12,772 nucleotides of DNA from Bovifimicola sp050309585 (GTDB taxonomy: Bacteria > Bacillota > Clostridia > Lachnospirales > Lachnospiraceae), in contig JBNRML010000166.1 in NCBI GenBank assembly GCA_050309585.1, positions 1-12,772 of the forward strand, read 5' to 3'. The position numbers were made by a program, and so were the translations under genes. Below, one piece after another: positions 6,294-12,641 of this stretch (within the stretch, counting starts at the first letter, position 1; every line of letters begins with the position of its first letter). The notes beneath the pieces are model-generated. The model was not told the DNA's origin and ran no database searches. It saw nothing but the letters and a program-made list of their open reading frames with translations.

Positions 6294-6596
6294 ATGGTAT
6301 CACTGACAATAGAATTAAATGAAAGTGAAGTTAAAAAAGCAGATATAGACGAATTTGATGAAACAGAGTTTTGGAAAAAGATAAGAGATTATGCAAAAGA
6401 AGAAAATGTACGTGAAACAGCAAATGGAGTTTTTGAAATGGATGGGATGGATGCTATGGCAGTACTACTTAAAATTCCAGTTGTATTGTTAGAATTATAT
6501 GAAAACAAAAAATTGTTAAAATTCTTTAATAAATTAGAATTAAACATAAATGGTGAAATTGAGGACTGTAAATACTGCATACAAGAAGGAATATAA
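6294..6596 (+). CDS. 100-residue protein of unknown function in the ABC cluster
   Basis: Strong AAAGGAG just upstream of ATG 6294. The protein is acidic and soluble-looking: a strand (SLTIELNESEV), an amphipathic helix (FWKKIRDYAKEENVRE), a short FEMDGMDAMAVLLKIP segment, then VVLLELYENKKLLKFFNKLE and a final strand with INGEIEDCKYCI containing a CxxC. No signal peptide and no recognised domain. It ends four bases before the ATPase start, so it is very probably co-transcribed and translated with the transporter genes. A regulatory or immunity-like role is conceivable but unsupported. Confidence 0.6.
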   Translation: MVSLTIELNESEVKKADIDEFDETEFWKKIRDYAKEENVRETANGVFEMDGMDAMAVLLKIPVVLLELYENKKLLKFFNKLELNINGEIEDCKYCIQEGI

Positions 6597-6600
6597 AAGC

Positions 6601-7299
6601 ATGAAATTAAAAGTAAATGACATTCACAAGTTTTATGGAGAAAAGGAATCAAGAATTGAGGTATTAAAAGGAATTGATTGTGAAGTAAGTGAAGGCGAGA
6701 TTTGTGTGTTGTTAGGACCGTCGGGATCTGGAAAGTCAACACTTCTTAACATTATCGGCGGACTTGAAAGTGCGGATTCAGGCTGTATAGACATAGGGAC
6801 ATTTTGCACAGATAATATGTCTGAAAAAGATCTTTCCAGTTATAGACGAAATAATCTTGGTTTTGTATTTCAGTTTTATAATCTGATTCCAAATCTCACG
6901 ATTAAGGAAAATATTGAGGTGTGTGCATATCTTTCCAAGGAGCCTTTGGATATAGATGAGCTGCTTGATACTTTGGGACTTACTGAACACAAGGATAAGT
7001 TTCCAAATCAGTTATCAGGAGGACAGCAGCAAAGATGTGCAATAGGAAGGGCGTTAGTGAAAAATCCACCTATTATTTTATTTGATGAGCCTACAGGTGC
7101 GCTTGATTACAAGACCTCCAAAGAAATACTTGGTTTGATAGAGAAAATAAATCAGAAATATCACAATACAATGATAATTGTTACTCATAACCAGTCAATT
7201 TGTCTGATGGCAGACAGGGTGCTGAAATTGAGAGATGGCATTATTGTCTCAAATCAGCTTAATGACAACAAGACGCCTGCCAAAGAGCTTGAGTGGTAG
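6601..7299 (+). CDS. ABC transporter ATP-binding protein (MacB/LolD-like)
   Basis: 232 residues, full length for the family. Walker A GPSGSGKST (39-47), Q-loop FVFQFYNLIPNLT with Q91, signature LSGGQQQR (138-145), Walker B IILFDEPTG (158-166), D-loop ALD, and H-loop VTHNQ with H196. The DEPTGALD stretch and the FYNLIPNLT Q-loop are typical of the ATPases that pair with FtsX-type permeases, as in MacB, LolD and antimicrobial-peptide transporters. Start ATG 6601 has AGAAGGA (6584-6590) upstream; the longer frame from 6550 would overlap the previous gene. The TAG stop overlaps the permease ribosome site (TAGGAGG, 7297-7303), so the two are translationally linked. It powers the permease from the cytoplasmic side; substrate unknown. 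Confidence 0.93.
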   Translation: MKLKVNDIHKFYGEKESRIEVLKGIDCEVSEGEICVLLGPSGSGKSTLLNIIGGLESADSGCIDIGTFCTDNMSEKDLSSYRRNNLGFVFQFYNLIPNLTIKENIEVCAYLSKEPLDIDELLDTLGLTEHKDKFPNQLSGGQQQRCAIGRALVKNPPIILFDEPTGALDYKTSKEILGLIEKINQKYHNTMIIVTHNQSICLMADRVLKLRDGIIVSNQLNDNKTPAKELEW

Positions 7300-7313
7300 G
7301 AGGTACGTGCAGT

Positions 7314-9557
7314 ATGACAAATCCTTTATTAAAAAGAATACCGAGAGATTTGATAAAGAATTTTCCAAAGTACTTTGGTATGATTATCATTCTTGTTTGC
7401 ACAATATCCATTGGTTCATCATTTCAAATAACACTGAACGGAGCAACCGCTTATCTAAATAAAATAAAAGATAAAAATTGTCAGGAAGATGGGTATTTCG
7501 AAATATCCACTGAACTTGACGAAGGTGCAATTGAGTATTTTGAAGAAGAGGGAGTGCAGGTGTACTCAAACTACTATGTCACTGAAAATGAATACGGGGA
7601 CTCTGGAAAAATCATTATTTTTGCCGAAAGAGATGAGATTGATATTCCTACAGTGTTTGATGGACAACTTCCAGAGGCATCAGAGATAGCAATTGACCAC
7701 GTTTTTGCAAGACAGAATAACATAGGCATTGGTGATACGATTACATTACTGGGGCAGGAATATACTGTGTCCGGAACTGTTTCTCTGCCGGATTATACAG
7801 CACTTTTTATGAACAATACTGACCTGGTCATGAACACAAAACATTTTGGGGTAGCTGTGGTGGATGATAGTACTTTTAAAAAAATTGATAAAAAGAGCAT
7901 TACTTACAGGTACAGCTATAGATTTAATGATAGGAAACTGGGAGAGTCTGAGAAGGCTGATAAGGCAGAGAATATGCAAAAACACTTGTACATAAATGGT
8001 TATTCAATCCAGTCATTTCTAAGAAATGACCAGAATCAAAGTATTAGTTTTTTGGAGAATGACATTGGAGCGGATGGTCCGTTTATGACAGTTTTTGTAT
8101 ATATGCTGGTGGCACTTATTGCATTTGTTTTTGCAATACTTACAAGCCATACAATTGAAAGCGAATCAGTAATTATTGGAACACTCAGAGTTTCGGGTTA
8201 CAGAAAAAGTGAGATAATCGGGCATTACCTGACGCCTGCCATAATAGTAGCTGCCGTAGGCTCTGTTATAGGTAATTTACTGGGATATTTTGTGATGATT
8301 AAGCCGTTTTTGGATATTTATTATACAAGTTACAGTATCGGACCTATTGAGGTAGAATTCGATTTTGGAAATTTTGTATTTACGACAATTTTACCTGTGC
8401 TCATTATGTTGGCTATCAATTTTATTATGCTTTGGAGAAAACTTTCACTGCAGCCTCTTAAGTTTTTGAGAAAGGATTTAAAGAAAGGCAAGCAGAGGAA
8501 AACAATTAAGCTGCCAAACATTAGTTTTCTTAACCGGTTCAGATTAAGAGTGATTATTCAGAACCGCGGAAGCTATGTGATGATGTTTATTGGAATTTTC
8601 CTTTCAAGTTTTCTTCTTATGTTTGGAATAGGTCTTAAGCCATTAATGAAACATTATACCGAGAGTATAGATAAGTCTTTGCCATACGAGTATCAGTATA
8701 TTTTAAAGGCACCTGTTGATACAAATAAGGGCGAGAAGATTTGTATTGAGGAATTTCAAACGTGGTTTGACCTTGGAAAAAAAGATATGGATGTAATGTG
8801 CTATGGAATCAATTCTGAAAGTACTTTTTTTGCAGATGCGTACACAAAAGAAGGAATAAGTATTTCATCAGCCCTTTCCCACAAATTGAATTTAGATGAA
8901 GGCGATACGCTTCATATTGAGGACAAAAACAATGACCAGGAATATGACCTTAAGATAAGCAAGGTATTTGCTTATGATGCATCACTTGCAATGTTCATTG
9001 ACCAGGGTAAATTAAATGAATTACTAGACAATGAAAAAGAAACATATAACTGTATAATATCAAATGAAGAGTTGGATATTGACGATCAGTTTATTGCAAA
9101 AAAAATAACAAGAAATGATATGCTTGGTGCAGCTGATCAGATGATTGCTTCTTTTTCTACAGTTATTTTATTTATAAATATTTTTTCTGTTATAGTTTAT
9201 CTTGTTATTATGTACATTATGACAAAACTGGTGATTGACAAAAATGCACTTTCTATTTCTTACATGAAAGTATTCGGATATGAAGATAGGGAAATTCGCA
9301 AGCTTTATCTTACAGCAACCTCGTTTGTTGTAATTGTTTCCCTGATTGTTTGCATTCCACTTGAAATTGCGTTGTTTAAAGGTACATTGGTATTTCTATC
9401 AAGCATGATAGAAGGTTATGTAGAGTTTTATCTTCCTACATATGTATATTTTGAAATAATAGTAATAGGAATCGTTGCATATTTGTGCATAAATGCATTG
9501 CATATGTATGACGTTAAGAAAATTCCAATGACGGAAGCGTTAAAGAACAGAGAATAA
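7314..9557 (+). CDS. FtsX-like ABC transporter permease
   Basis: 747 residues from ATG 7314, chosen for TAGGAGG ten bases upstream. Two FtsX-type halves are visible. Helix 1 is at about 20-42, followed by an extracytoplasmic domain of about 210 residues; then helices at about 256-280, 306-330 and 352-374; helix 5 at about 420-442, a second external domain (about 445-610), and helices at about 613-637, 665-687 and 710-732. Each half has the cytoplasmic coupling-helix motif: LRVSGYRKSEI and MKVFGYEDREI. This is the usual plan of large mechanotransmission-type permeases that work on peptides, lipids or lipoproteins rather than by classical import. Last gene of the cluster; a strong terminator follows. 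Confidence 0.9.
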   Translation: MTNPLLKRIPRDLIKNFPKYFGMIIILVCTISIGSSFQITLNGATAYLNKIKDKNCQEDGYFEISTELDEGAIEYFEEEGVQVYSNYYVTENEYGDSGKIIIFAERDEIDIPTVFDGQLPEASEIAIDHVFARQNNIGIGDTITLLGQEYTVSGTVSLPDYTALFMNNTDLVMNTKHFGVAVVDDSTFKKIDKKSITYRYSYRFNDRKLGESEKADKAENMQKHLYINGYSIQSFLRNDQNQSISFLENDIGADGPFMTVFVYMLVALIAFVFAILTSHTIESESVIIGTLRVSGYRKSEIIGHYLTPAIIVAAVGSVIGNLLGYFVMIKPFLDIYYTSYSIGPIEVEFDFGNFVFTTILPVLIMLAINFIMLWRKLSLQPLKFLRKDLKKGKQRKTIKLPNISFLNRFRLRVIIQNRGSYVMMFIGIFLSSFLLMFGIGLKPLMKHYTESIDKSLPYEYQYILKAPVDTNKGEKICIEEFQTWFDLGKKDMDVMCYGINSESTFFADAYTKEGISISSALSHKLNLDEGDTLHIEDKNNDQEYDLKISKVFAYDASLAMFIDQGKLNELLDNEKETYNCIISNEELDIDDQFIAKKITRNDMLGAADQMIASFSTVILFINIFSVIVYLVIMYIMTKLVIDKNALSISYMKVFGYEDREIRKLYLTATSFVVIVSLIVCIPLEIALFKGTLVFLSSMIEGYVEFYLPTYVYFEIIVIGIVAYLCINALHMYDVKKIPMTEALKNRE

Positions 9558-9605
9558 ATTTGCTTGGGTTATATTTTGTTAATTATTCTATGACGAAGAA
9601 AAAAG

Positions 9606-9644
9606 TAGCGCAAATTGAAGAAGTTCAGTTTGTGCTATTTTTTT
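9606..9644 (+). terminator. Rho-independent terminator after the ABC permease
   Basis: 14-bp stem, TAGCGCAAATTGAA (9606-9619) with TTCAGTTTGTGCTA (9624-9637), two G-U pairs, tetraloop GAAG, followed by seven T (9638-9644). It lies 49 bases after the stop. Confidence 0.9.
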
Positions 9645-9671
9645 AGTTCATTTATGCTACAAGTACTATGT

Positions 9672-9917
9672 TACGGACAAAATTAATATTTTATTATTTA
9701 TTACCGTAATATTGAAAAGGCGTTACGGTCGGATAAATAAATCTGCGTATATTAACCGTAGTAAATATGTATCGTGTACGGACGATATATATTATTCACA
9801 ATTTCATCCGTAGCAAGGCAGTAAAATGTACGGATGAAAACGATAAATTCAGAAAAAAGTCCGTAGCAGTGAAATATTATGTACGGGTGAAAACAATGAA
9901 TTGAAAAAAAGTCCGTA
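9672..9917. repeat. Phased array of alternating CCGTA / TACGG boxes
   Basis: Ten exact 5-bp boxes. TACGG starts at 9672, 9724, 9777, 9829 and 9882; CCGTA starts at 9704, 9756, 9808, 9861 and 9913. Same-orientation boxes recur every 52-53 bp. Neighbouring boxes alternate between 20-21 bp and 31-32 bp steps, close to two and three helical turns, so all ten face the same side of the DNA. Boxes share flanks (TCCGTAGCA/TCCGTAGTA forward, TGTACGG reverse). The last two spacers are still alike (TGAAAAC, AATT, AAAAAAGT); older ones have diverged apart from the boxes. It fills nearly the whole gap between the terminator at 9644 and the gene at 9937. Likely a multi-site binding platform; the binding protein is unknown. 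Confidence 0.85.
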
Positions 9918-9936
9918 GTAGTGCTAATGAGTTTAA

Positions 9937-10434
9937 ATGGCAAATATCATAACAGGATTTAGAATTGTTTGCTGTATAGCTTTATTGTTTTGCCCGTCTT
10001 TCTCAGCTTCTTTTTATATATTGTATGTAGTTGTCGGAATTACAGATATGGTCGACGGTACGGTAGCCAGAAAAACAAATTCCGTTAGTAATTTTGGTGC
10101 TAAATTTGATACTGTTGCAGATTTCATATTGATTGTAGTCTGCCTTTTGAAAATGCTTCCTGTATTGAATATAAAGATATGGATGTGTGTATGGATGGCT
10201 GCTATAGCTGTAATTAAAGTGATTAATGTTATTTCAGGTTATGTCATGCAGAAAAAGCTGGTATCAGTTCATTCGGTTATGAACAAGGTTACAGGAGCGC
10301 TATTATTTGCTCTGCCGCTTACGTTGGGATTTGTTGAAATAAGATACAGTGCAGTGGTGGTTTGTACTGTTGCCACATTTGCAGCGGTTCAAGAGGGACA
10401 TTTTATTAGAACGGGAAGAGCTGAAGAACGATGA
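9937..10434 (+). CDS. CDP-alcohol phosphatidyltransferase family protein
   Basis: 165 residues, a multi-helix membrane enzyme. The family motif DX2DGX2ARX8GX3DX3D is complete: D37, D40-G41, A44-R45, G54, D58 and D62. These residues bind two metal ions and the CDP group, and members move a phosphatidyl or similar group from a CDP-lipid to an alcohol (PgsA/PssA-like phospholipid synthesis). The acceptor cannot be told here; the protein is slightly shorter than typical PgsA. The start MANIITGFRI fits the usual beginning of the family. No clear Shine-Dalgarno precedes it, and TTGAAA (9901-9906) with TAATGA (9925-9930) might give a nearly leaderless transcript. The boxed array ends 19 bases upstream, so it is the obvious candidate target of that regulation. 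Confidence 0.88.
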   Translation: MANIITGFRIVCCIALLFCPSFSASFYILYVVVGITDMVDGTVARKTNSVSNFGAKFDTVADFILIVVCLLKMLPVLNIKIWMCVWMAAIAVIKVINVISGYVMQKKLVSVHSVMNKVTGALLFALPLTLGFVEIRYSAVVVCTVATFAAVQEGHFIRTGRAEER

Positions 10435-10444
10435 TAAAATGTAA

Positions 10445-10965
10445 TCTGCATTCGATGTGAGGAGAGATGGGCTGATAGGAGCAGTAACATTCATTTATCG
10501 GAAAGAGCATTTACAGACATATTATATGGGAGTTCGGTGGAAGGAAGGCGGTATGCCAGAGATACAGAGAAATATGTTTCAGGACTAAGTTATGTGAACT
10601 ACAATGTACTTGTTACAAACTGGGACAGCAGTAATGTGGAGGACATTATGACCACTTATTTCCCGGTATCCGTAGAACAATTAAGGAAAAATTGTAAATA
10701 TGATGAGAGCAGTAACAGCTATGAACATGAAATGATTTATGCAAGTCCATATCCGGCTTTCGGGGAAGTTGTGGATTATTCGGAAAATGAGGATGGAACA
10801 ATTACACTTATAGTGGATGGAGTATGGCCTGATTACAATTCTGACCTGGCTTTTAGAAATAAAATTGTAGTTCAGCCATTTGCTGACGGAACTTTCAGAT
10901 ACCTTTCTAATTCCATAGAGCAAATAGAATTGGATCTACCGGAGGTAGCAAGAAGGAAAGGGTGA
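10445..10965 (+). pseudogene. Broken lipoprotein-family gene (DUF6070-like), 5' end missing
   Basis: Two frames together read as the middle and end of one protein. From 10445 the first frame gives AFDVRRDGLIGAVTFIYRK, then EHLQTYYMGVRWKEGGMPEI near 10565, and soon stops. The second frame, open through 10537-10965, gives DTEKYVSGLSYVNYNVLVTN, a YFPVSVEQLRKNC segment, YASPYPAFGEVVDYSENEDG, and near the end VVQPFADGTFRYLSNSIEQ. From memory this resembles the Lachnospiraceae DUF6070 lipoproteins; that family name is the weaker part of the call. Signal peptide and first half are missing, and the frame break near 10555-10575 (small deletion or frameshift) makes it a pseudogene. The GTG at 10537 has no ribosome site. 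Four bases after its stop a second, differently truncated member begins. Confidence 0.5.
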
Positions 10966-10969
10966 TATT

Positions 10970-11236
10970 GTGGCATTAAATAAAAGAAACTTTATATTGC
11001 TTATAATATTTATAATTGGATGCTTCATATGTGCCTGTGGGAAAGAAGATAATACTGCAAGTGAACAACGTGTAGAAGATACAAAAGAATCAGCTTATAA
11101 AGAGGATACAAAAGGTGCAGAGGAAGAAGCTGCGGAGAAATGGGCAAAGGGCTATGACCTTCCGGTGGATGAACGGGAAGTGAAAGAGGCAAGAACCACA
11201 GATTATACTGCATTCGACCGGAAAGGTTGTTTTTGA
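10970..11236 (+). pseudogene. N-terminal stump of a second lipoprotein gene, truncated by a deletion
   Basis: GTG 10970 is preceded by GGAAAGGGTGAT, a fair ribosome site. The first 74 residues are a normal lipoprotein start: NKR, FILLIIFIIGCF, lipobox ICAC, then an acidic helical linker and EKWAKGYDLPVDEREVKEA, which resembles the first part of the DUF6070-like proteins. After about base 11190 the DNA is the antisense of a BlaR1-type gene, so the last residues (RTTDYTAFDRKGCF) are junction translation. A short secreted peptide could still be made. With the preceding remnant, this suggests a former tandem pair, the first lacking its 5' half and the second its 3' half. Confidence 0.55.
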
Positions 11237-11321
11237 ATATCCTCTTGGCAATTAATAGAATTACAATGATACCGCTGATAAATACATTGCATGCTAAAAA
11301 GCGCATCATAAAATCAGCCAT
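11190..11321 (-). pseudogene. BlaR1/MecR1-type sensor, first 44 codons only
   Basis: Minus-strand ATG 11321 with AAGGAGG just upstream, one base after the BlaI-type stop. The 44 residues MADFMMRFLACNVFISGIIV, ILLIAKRIFKNNLSGR and MQYNLWFL match the first transmembrane helix and the conserved RMQYNLWFL start of M56-family BlaR1/MecR1 metallopeptidases. Beyond 11190 the reading frame continues only through antisense of the lipoprotein stump (to a stop at 11025) and is not BlaR1. The zinc-protease (HExxH) and sensor domains are missing. The partner that normally inactivates the repressor is therefore lost here. Confidence 0.75.
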
Positions 11322-11322
11322 G

Positions 11323-11709
11323 TTAATTGCCTCCTTTTTTTGACCTCTTGGAAAGAAGGGAGCGTAAGTGTTCTATTTCTGTTTCAGAAAGTCTGTCATT
11401 TTCTAAATATGCAGACAGCATGGCAGTGATATCACCGTCATAGTATCGTTTTAGAAAAGAATTGCTTTCCTGACCGATATATTCGCTTTCTAATACGGCT
11501 GGTGTGTAAACAAACACCCGACTCTGTTTTTCATAGGTCAGAGCACCTTTGGTCACAAGGCGTTTGATTAAGGTCTGTATCATTTTCGGACTCCAGCTAG
11601 TGGTCTGTAATAGTTTATCAGTAATTTCATTGGTACTGATTGGAGCATATTTCCATACAATTTTCATAACCTCATATTCAACTTCAGAAATCTGTGGTAA
11701 ATCAGTCAT
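11323..11709 (-). CDS. BlaI/MecI/CopY family transcriptional repressor
   Basis: 128 residues, normal length. The N-terminal winged helix (about 6-70) carries the family signatures ISEVEYEVMKIVWKYAPIS, the recognition helix TSWSPKMIQTLIKRLVTKGA and the wing LTYEKQSRVFVYTP; the C-terminal half (SFLKRYYDGDITAMLSAYLE) is the dimerisation part. Such dimers bind TACA-N2-TGTA sites and are removed by BlaR1-type proteolysis. Its operator lies 21 bases upstream, between a TATAAT box and the gene. The only BlaR1 partner here is truncated, so the repressor may be locked on or controlled elsewhere. The ribosome site is weak (GAGAGA, 7-12 bases upstream). No beta-lactamase gene is in the window. Confidence 0.9.
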   Translation of the reverse strand: MTDLPQISEVEYEVMKIVWKYAPISTNEITDKLLQTTSWSPKMIQTLIKRLVTKGALTYEKQSRVFVYTPAVLESEYIGQESNSFLKRYYDGDITAMLSAYLENDRLSETEIEHLRSLLSKRSKKGGN

Positions 11710-11729
11710 ATTAAATCTCTCTCTAAATC

Positions 11730-11754
11730 TTACAAGTGTAATAAAAATATTATA
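11730..11754 (-). promoter_or_regulatory. BlaI-type operator and -10 box
   Basis: TTACAAGTGTAA (11730-11741) is a perfect TTACA-N2-TGTAA dyad, matching known BlaI/MecI operators. TATAAT on the minus strand is at 11754..11749, eight bases upstream, so bound repressor would sit at the transcription start. No good -35 is seen. Upstream DNA from 11757 belongs to the kinase remnant, so the original -35 may have been replaced at that junction. Confidence 0.65.
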
Positions 11755-11756
11755 GA

Positions 11757-12054
11757 TGGTATCTGGTAAATACGCAGATTGCGCTCATCCTTATTGTCAA
11801 GTGTAGCTTGCATAATTATTTCGTCTGCCTGGGGAAACAAGCAGCTGCCGCAATCGTAGATAGGGGCAATTTCCAACTTATCCGTTTATGTGTTGTATAG
11901 AAAGCCCCAGTTGCCGTTGTGTCTGTCCCAATTTCCTATGAGGGCATCGACAATAAAGATATTCCAAAACCATTCTTTCAGTTCATAGGGATTTATTGCC
12001 GTTTGTTCCGGTATAAGTTTTATTCTTTGTTTGAAGATTTGAGAAATCTATCAT
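11757..12054 (-). pseudogene. Collapsed CtkA/HipA-like kinase gene
   Basis: Start ATG 12054 is 7 bases after the stop of the HTH gene and gives MIDFSNLQTKNKTYTGTNGN then a stop at 11983: the typical CtkA-like N-terminus. In another frame from 12011 the C-terminal kinase region appears: PEQTAINPYELKEWFWN, then IVDALIGNWDRHNGNWGFLY with the HipA-type DRHxxN catalytic loop. An in-frame TAA (11886-11888) follows, then the metal-binding APIYDCGSCLFPQADE and a tail NLRIYQIP ending at 11757. Roughly 150 or more central residues, including the nucleotide-binding part, are missing; the join lies in 11990-12010, where both frames read the same bases. It is dead: internal deletion, stop codon and lost C-terminus. 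Family assignment is from memory of CtkA proteins and the DRHxxN motif. Confidence 0.75.
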
Positions 12055-12061
12055 AAAATAA

Positions 12062-12517
12062 TCAGTTCCTTTCCATTCTCAAATATTTAGTTCTTAAATA
12101 CCATGCCTGTTCAGAAGAGATAACACGGTCAATTTCGGCAGAATTTATATCTGCGTTTAAGTCGCACCAATAAATATCCCAATGAATATCATGTTTGCCG
12201 CTGTCTTCAATTTCCCAAGAACGCTTCATATTTTCAAGGGATTTTTGTAAATACGGTGGCAGACCGCATTCTAAATATCCCTTATTCTTGGGATGACCGG
12301 TTTCAGGGTCAAATAGTTCAGGTTCATCTAATTGCATTATTTCCTCCATTGTGCAGTTTAAGGCAATAGCGATCTGCTGTATTGTTTTTGCAGAACATTT
12401 TTCAATTGAACTTTTCCCAGAACAAATATCAATAATGGTGGTTTTTGGCACACCACTGATTTTAGATAAATGATATTTAGTTATATTATTTTGATCGAGA
12501 TAATCTTGTAAAGTCAT
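12062..12517 (-). CDS. HTH (XRE-type) protein, partner of the CtkA-like kinase
   Basis: 151 residues from ATG 12517, chosen because AAAGGAG (12532..12526) lies 8 bases upstream; an earlier in-frame ATG at 12544 has no ribosome site and falls in the promoter. Residues 1-65 form a Cro/C1-type HTH (TLQDYLDQNNITKYHLSKIS, GVPKTTIIDICSG, TIQQIAIALNCTMEEIM). Residues 66-151 are a separate domain (LFDPETGHPKNKGYLEC, PPYLQKSLENMKR, EQAWYLRTKYLRMERN) that I know only next to CtkA/HipA-like kinases. By analogy with HipB-HipA it would be an antitoxin-like autorepressor. It seems intact although its kinase is broken, so it may be kept as an orphan or may be on its way out. Confidence 0.8.
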   Translation of the reverse strand: MTLQDYLDQNNITKYHLSKISGVPKTTIIDICSGKSSIEKCSAKTIQQIAIALNCTMEEIMQLDEPELFDPETGHPKNKGYLECGLPPYLQKSLENMKRSWEIEDSGKHDIHWDIYWCDLNADINSAEIDRVISSEQAWYLRTKYLRMERN

Positions 12518-12537
12518 ATAATCAGCTCCTTTATCAT

Positions 12538-12566
12538 ATTGCATCGGTACACCGACCGTTTGTCAA
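12538..12566 (-). promoter_or_regulatory. Promoter and likely operator of the HTH gene
   Basis: On the minus strand TTGACA (12566..12561), 17-bp spacer, TGCAAT (12543..12538). The spacer holds the dyad CGGT-AC-ACCG (12545-12554) followed by a third half-site ACCG (12555-12558), a suitable autorepressor site for the HTH protein. Confidence 0.5.
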
Positions 12567-12586
12567 TGGGTTAGAAAAAGCATATA

Positions 12587-12614
12587 TTGAATTTTATCAG
12601 ATGTATGTTATACT
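12587..12614 (+). promoter_or_regulatory. Promoter of the gene leaving the right edge
   Basis: TTGAAT (12587-12592), 16-bp spacer, TATACT (12609-12614) with an extended TGT just before it. Transcription would start near 12621, making a leader of about 134 nt that contains the structures at 12642-12742. Confidence 0.5.
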
Positions 12615-12641
12615 TTTAATCACAACATACGATTTATTTCA

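Noticed and set aside
6550..6600. Upstream start for the ABC ATPase
   Set aside because: It overlaps the preceding gene in another frame and lacks the family's normal N-terminus; ATG 6601 has an SD.
9704..9886. Series of RNA hairpins formed by CCGTA and TACGG
   Set aside because: A 5-bp stem with a 15-16 nt loop is too weak, and the even phase of all boxes fits DNA binding better.
9672..9917. CRISPR array
   Set aside because: Conserved parts are only 5-10 bp in alternating orientation and no 25-40 bp repeat or cas gene is present.
9752..9943. Minus-strand open frame of 63 codons across the box array
   Set aside because: It consists of translated repeat units, has no ribosome site, and its composition follows the repeats.
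11025..11189. Continuation of the BlaR1 reading frame
   Set aside because: After residue 44 the frame is antisense of the lipoprotein stump, rich in Leu/Pro/His, and matches nothing in M56 peptidases.
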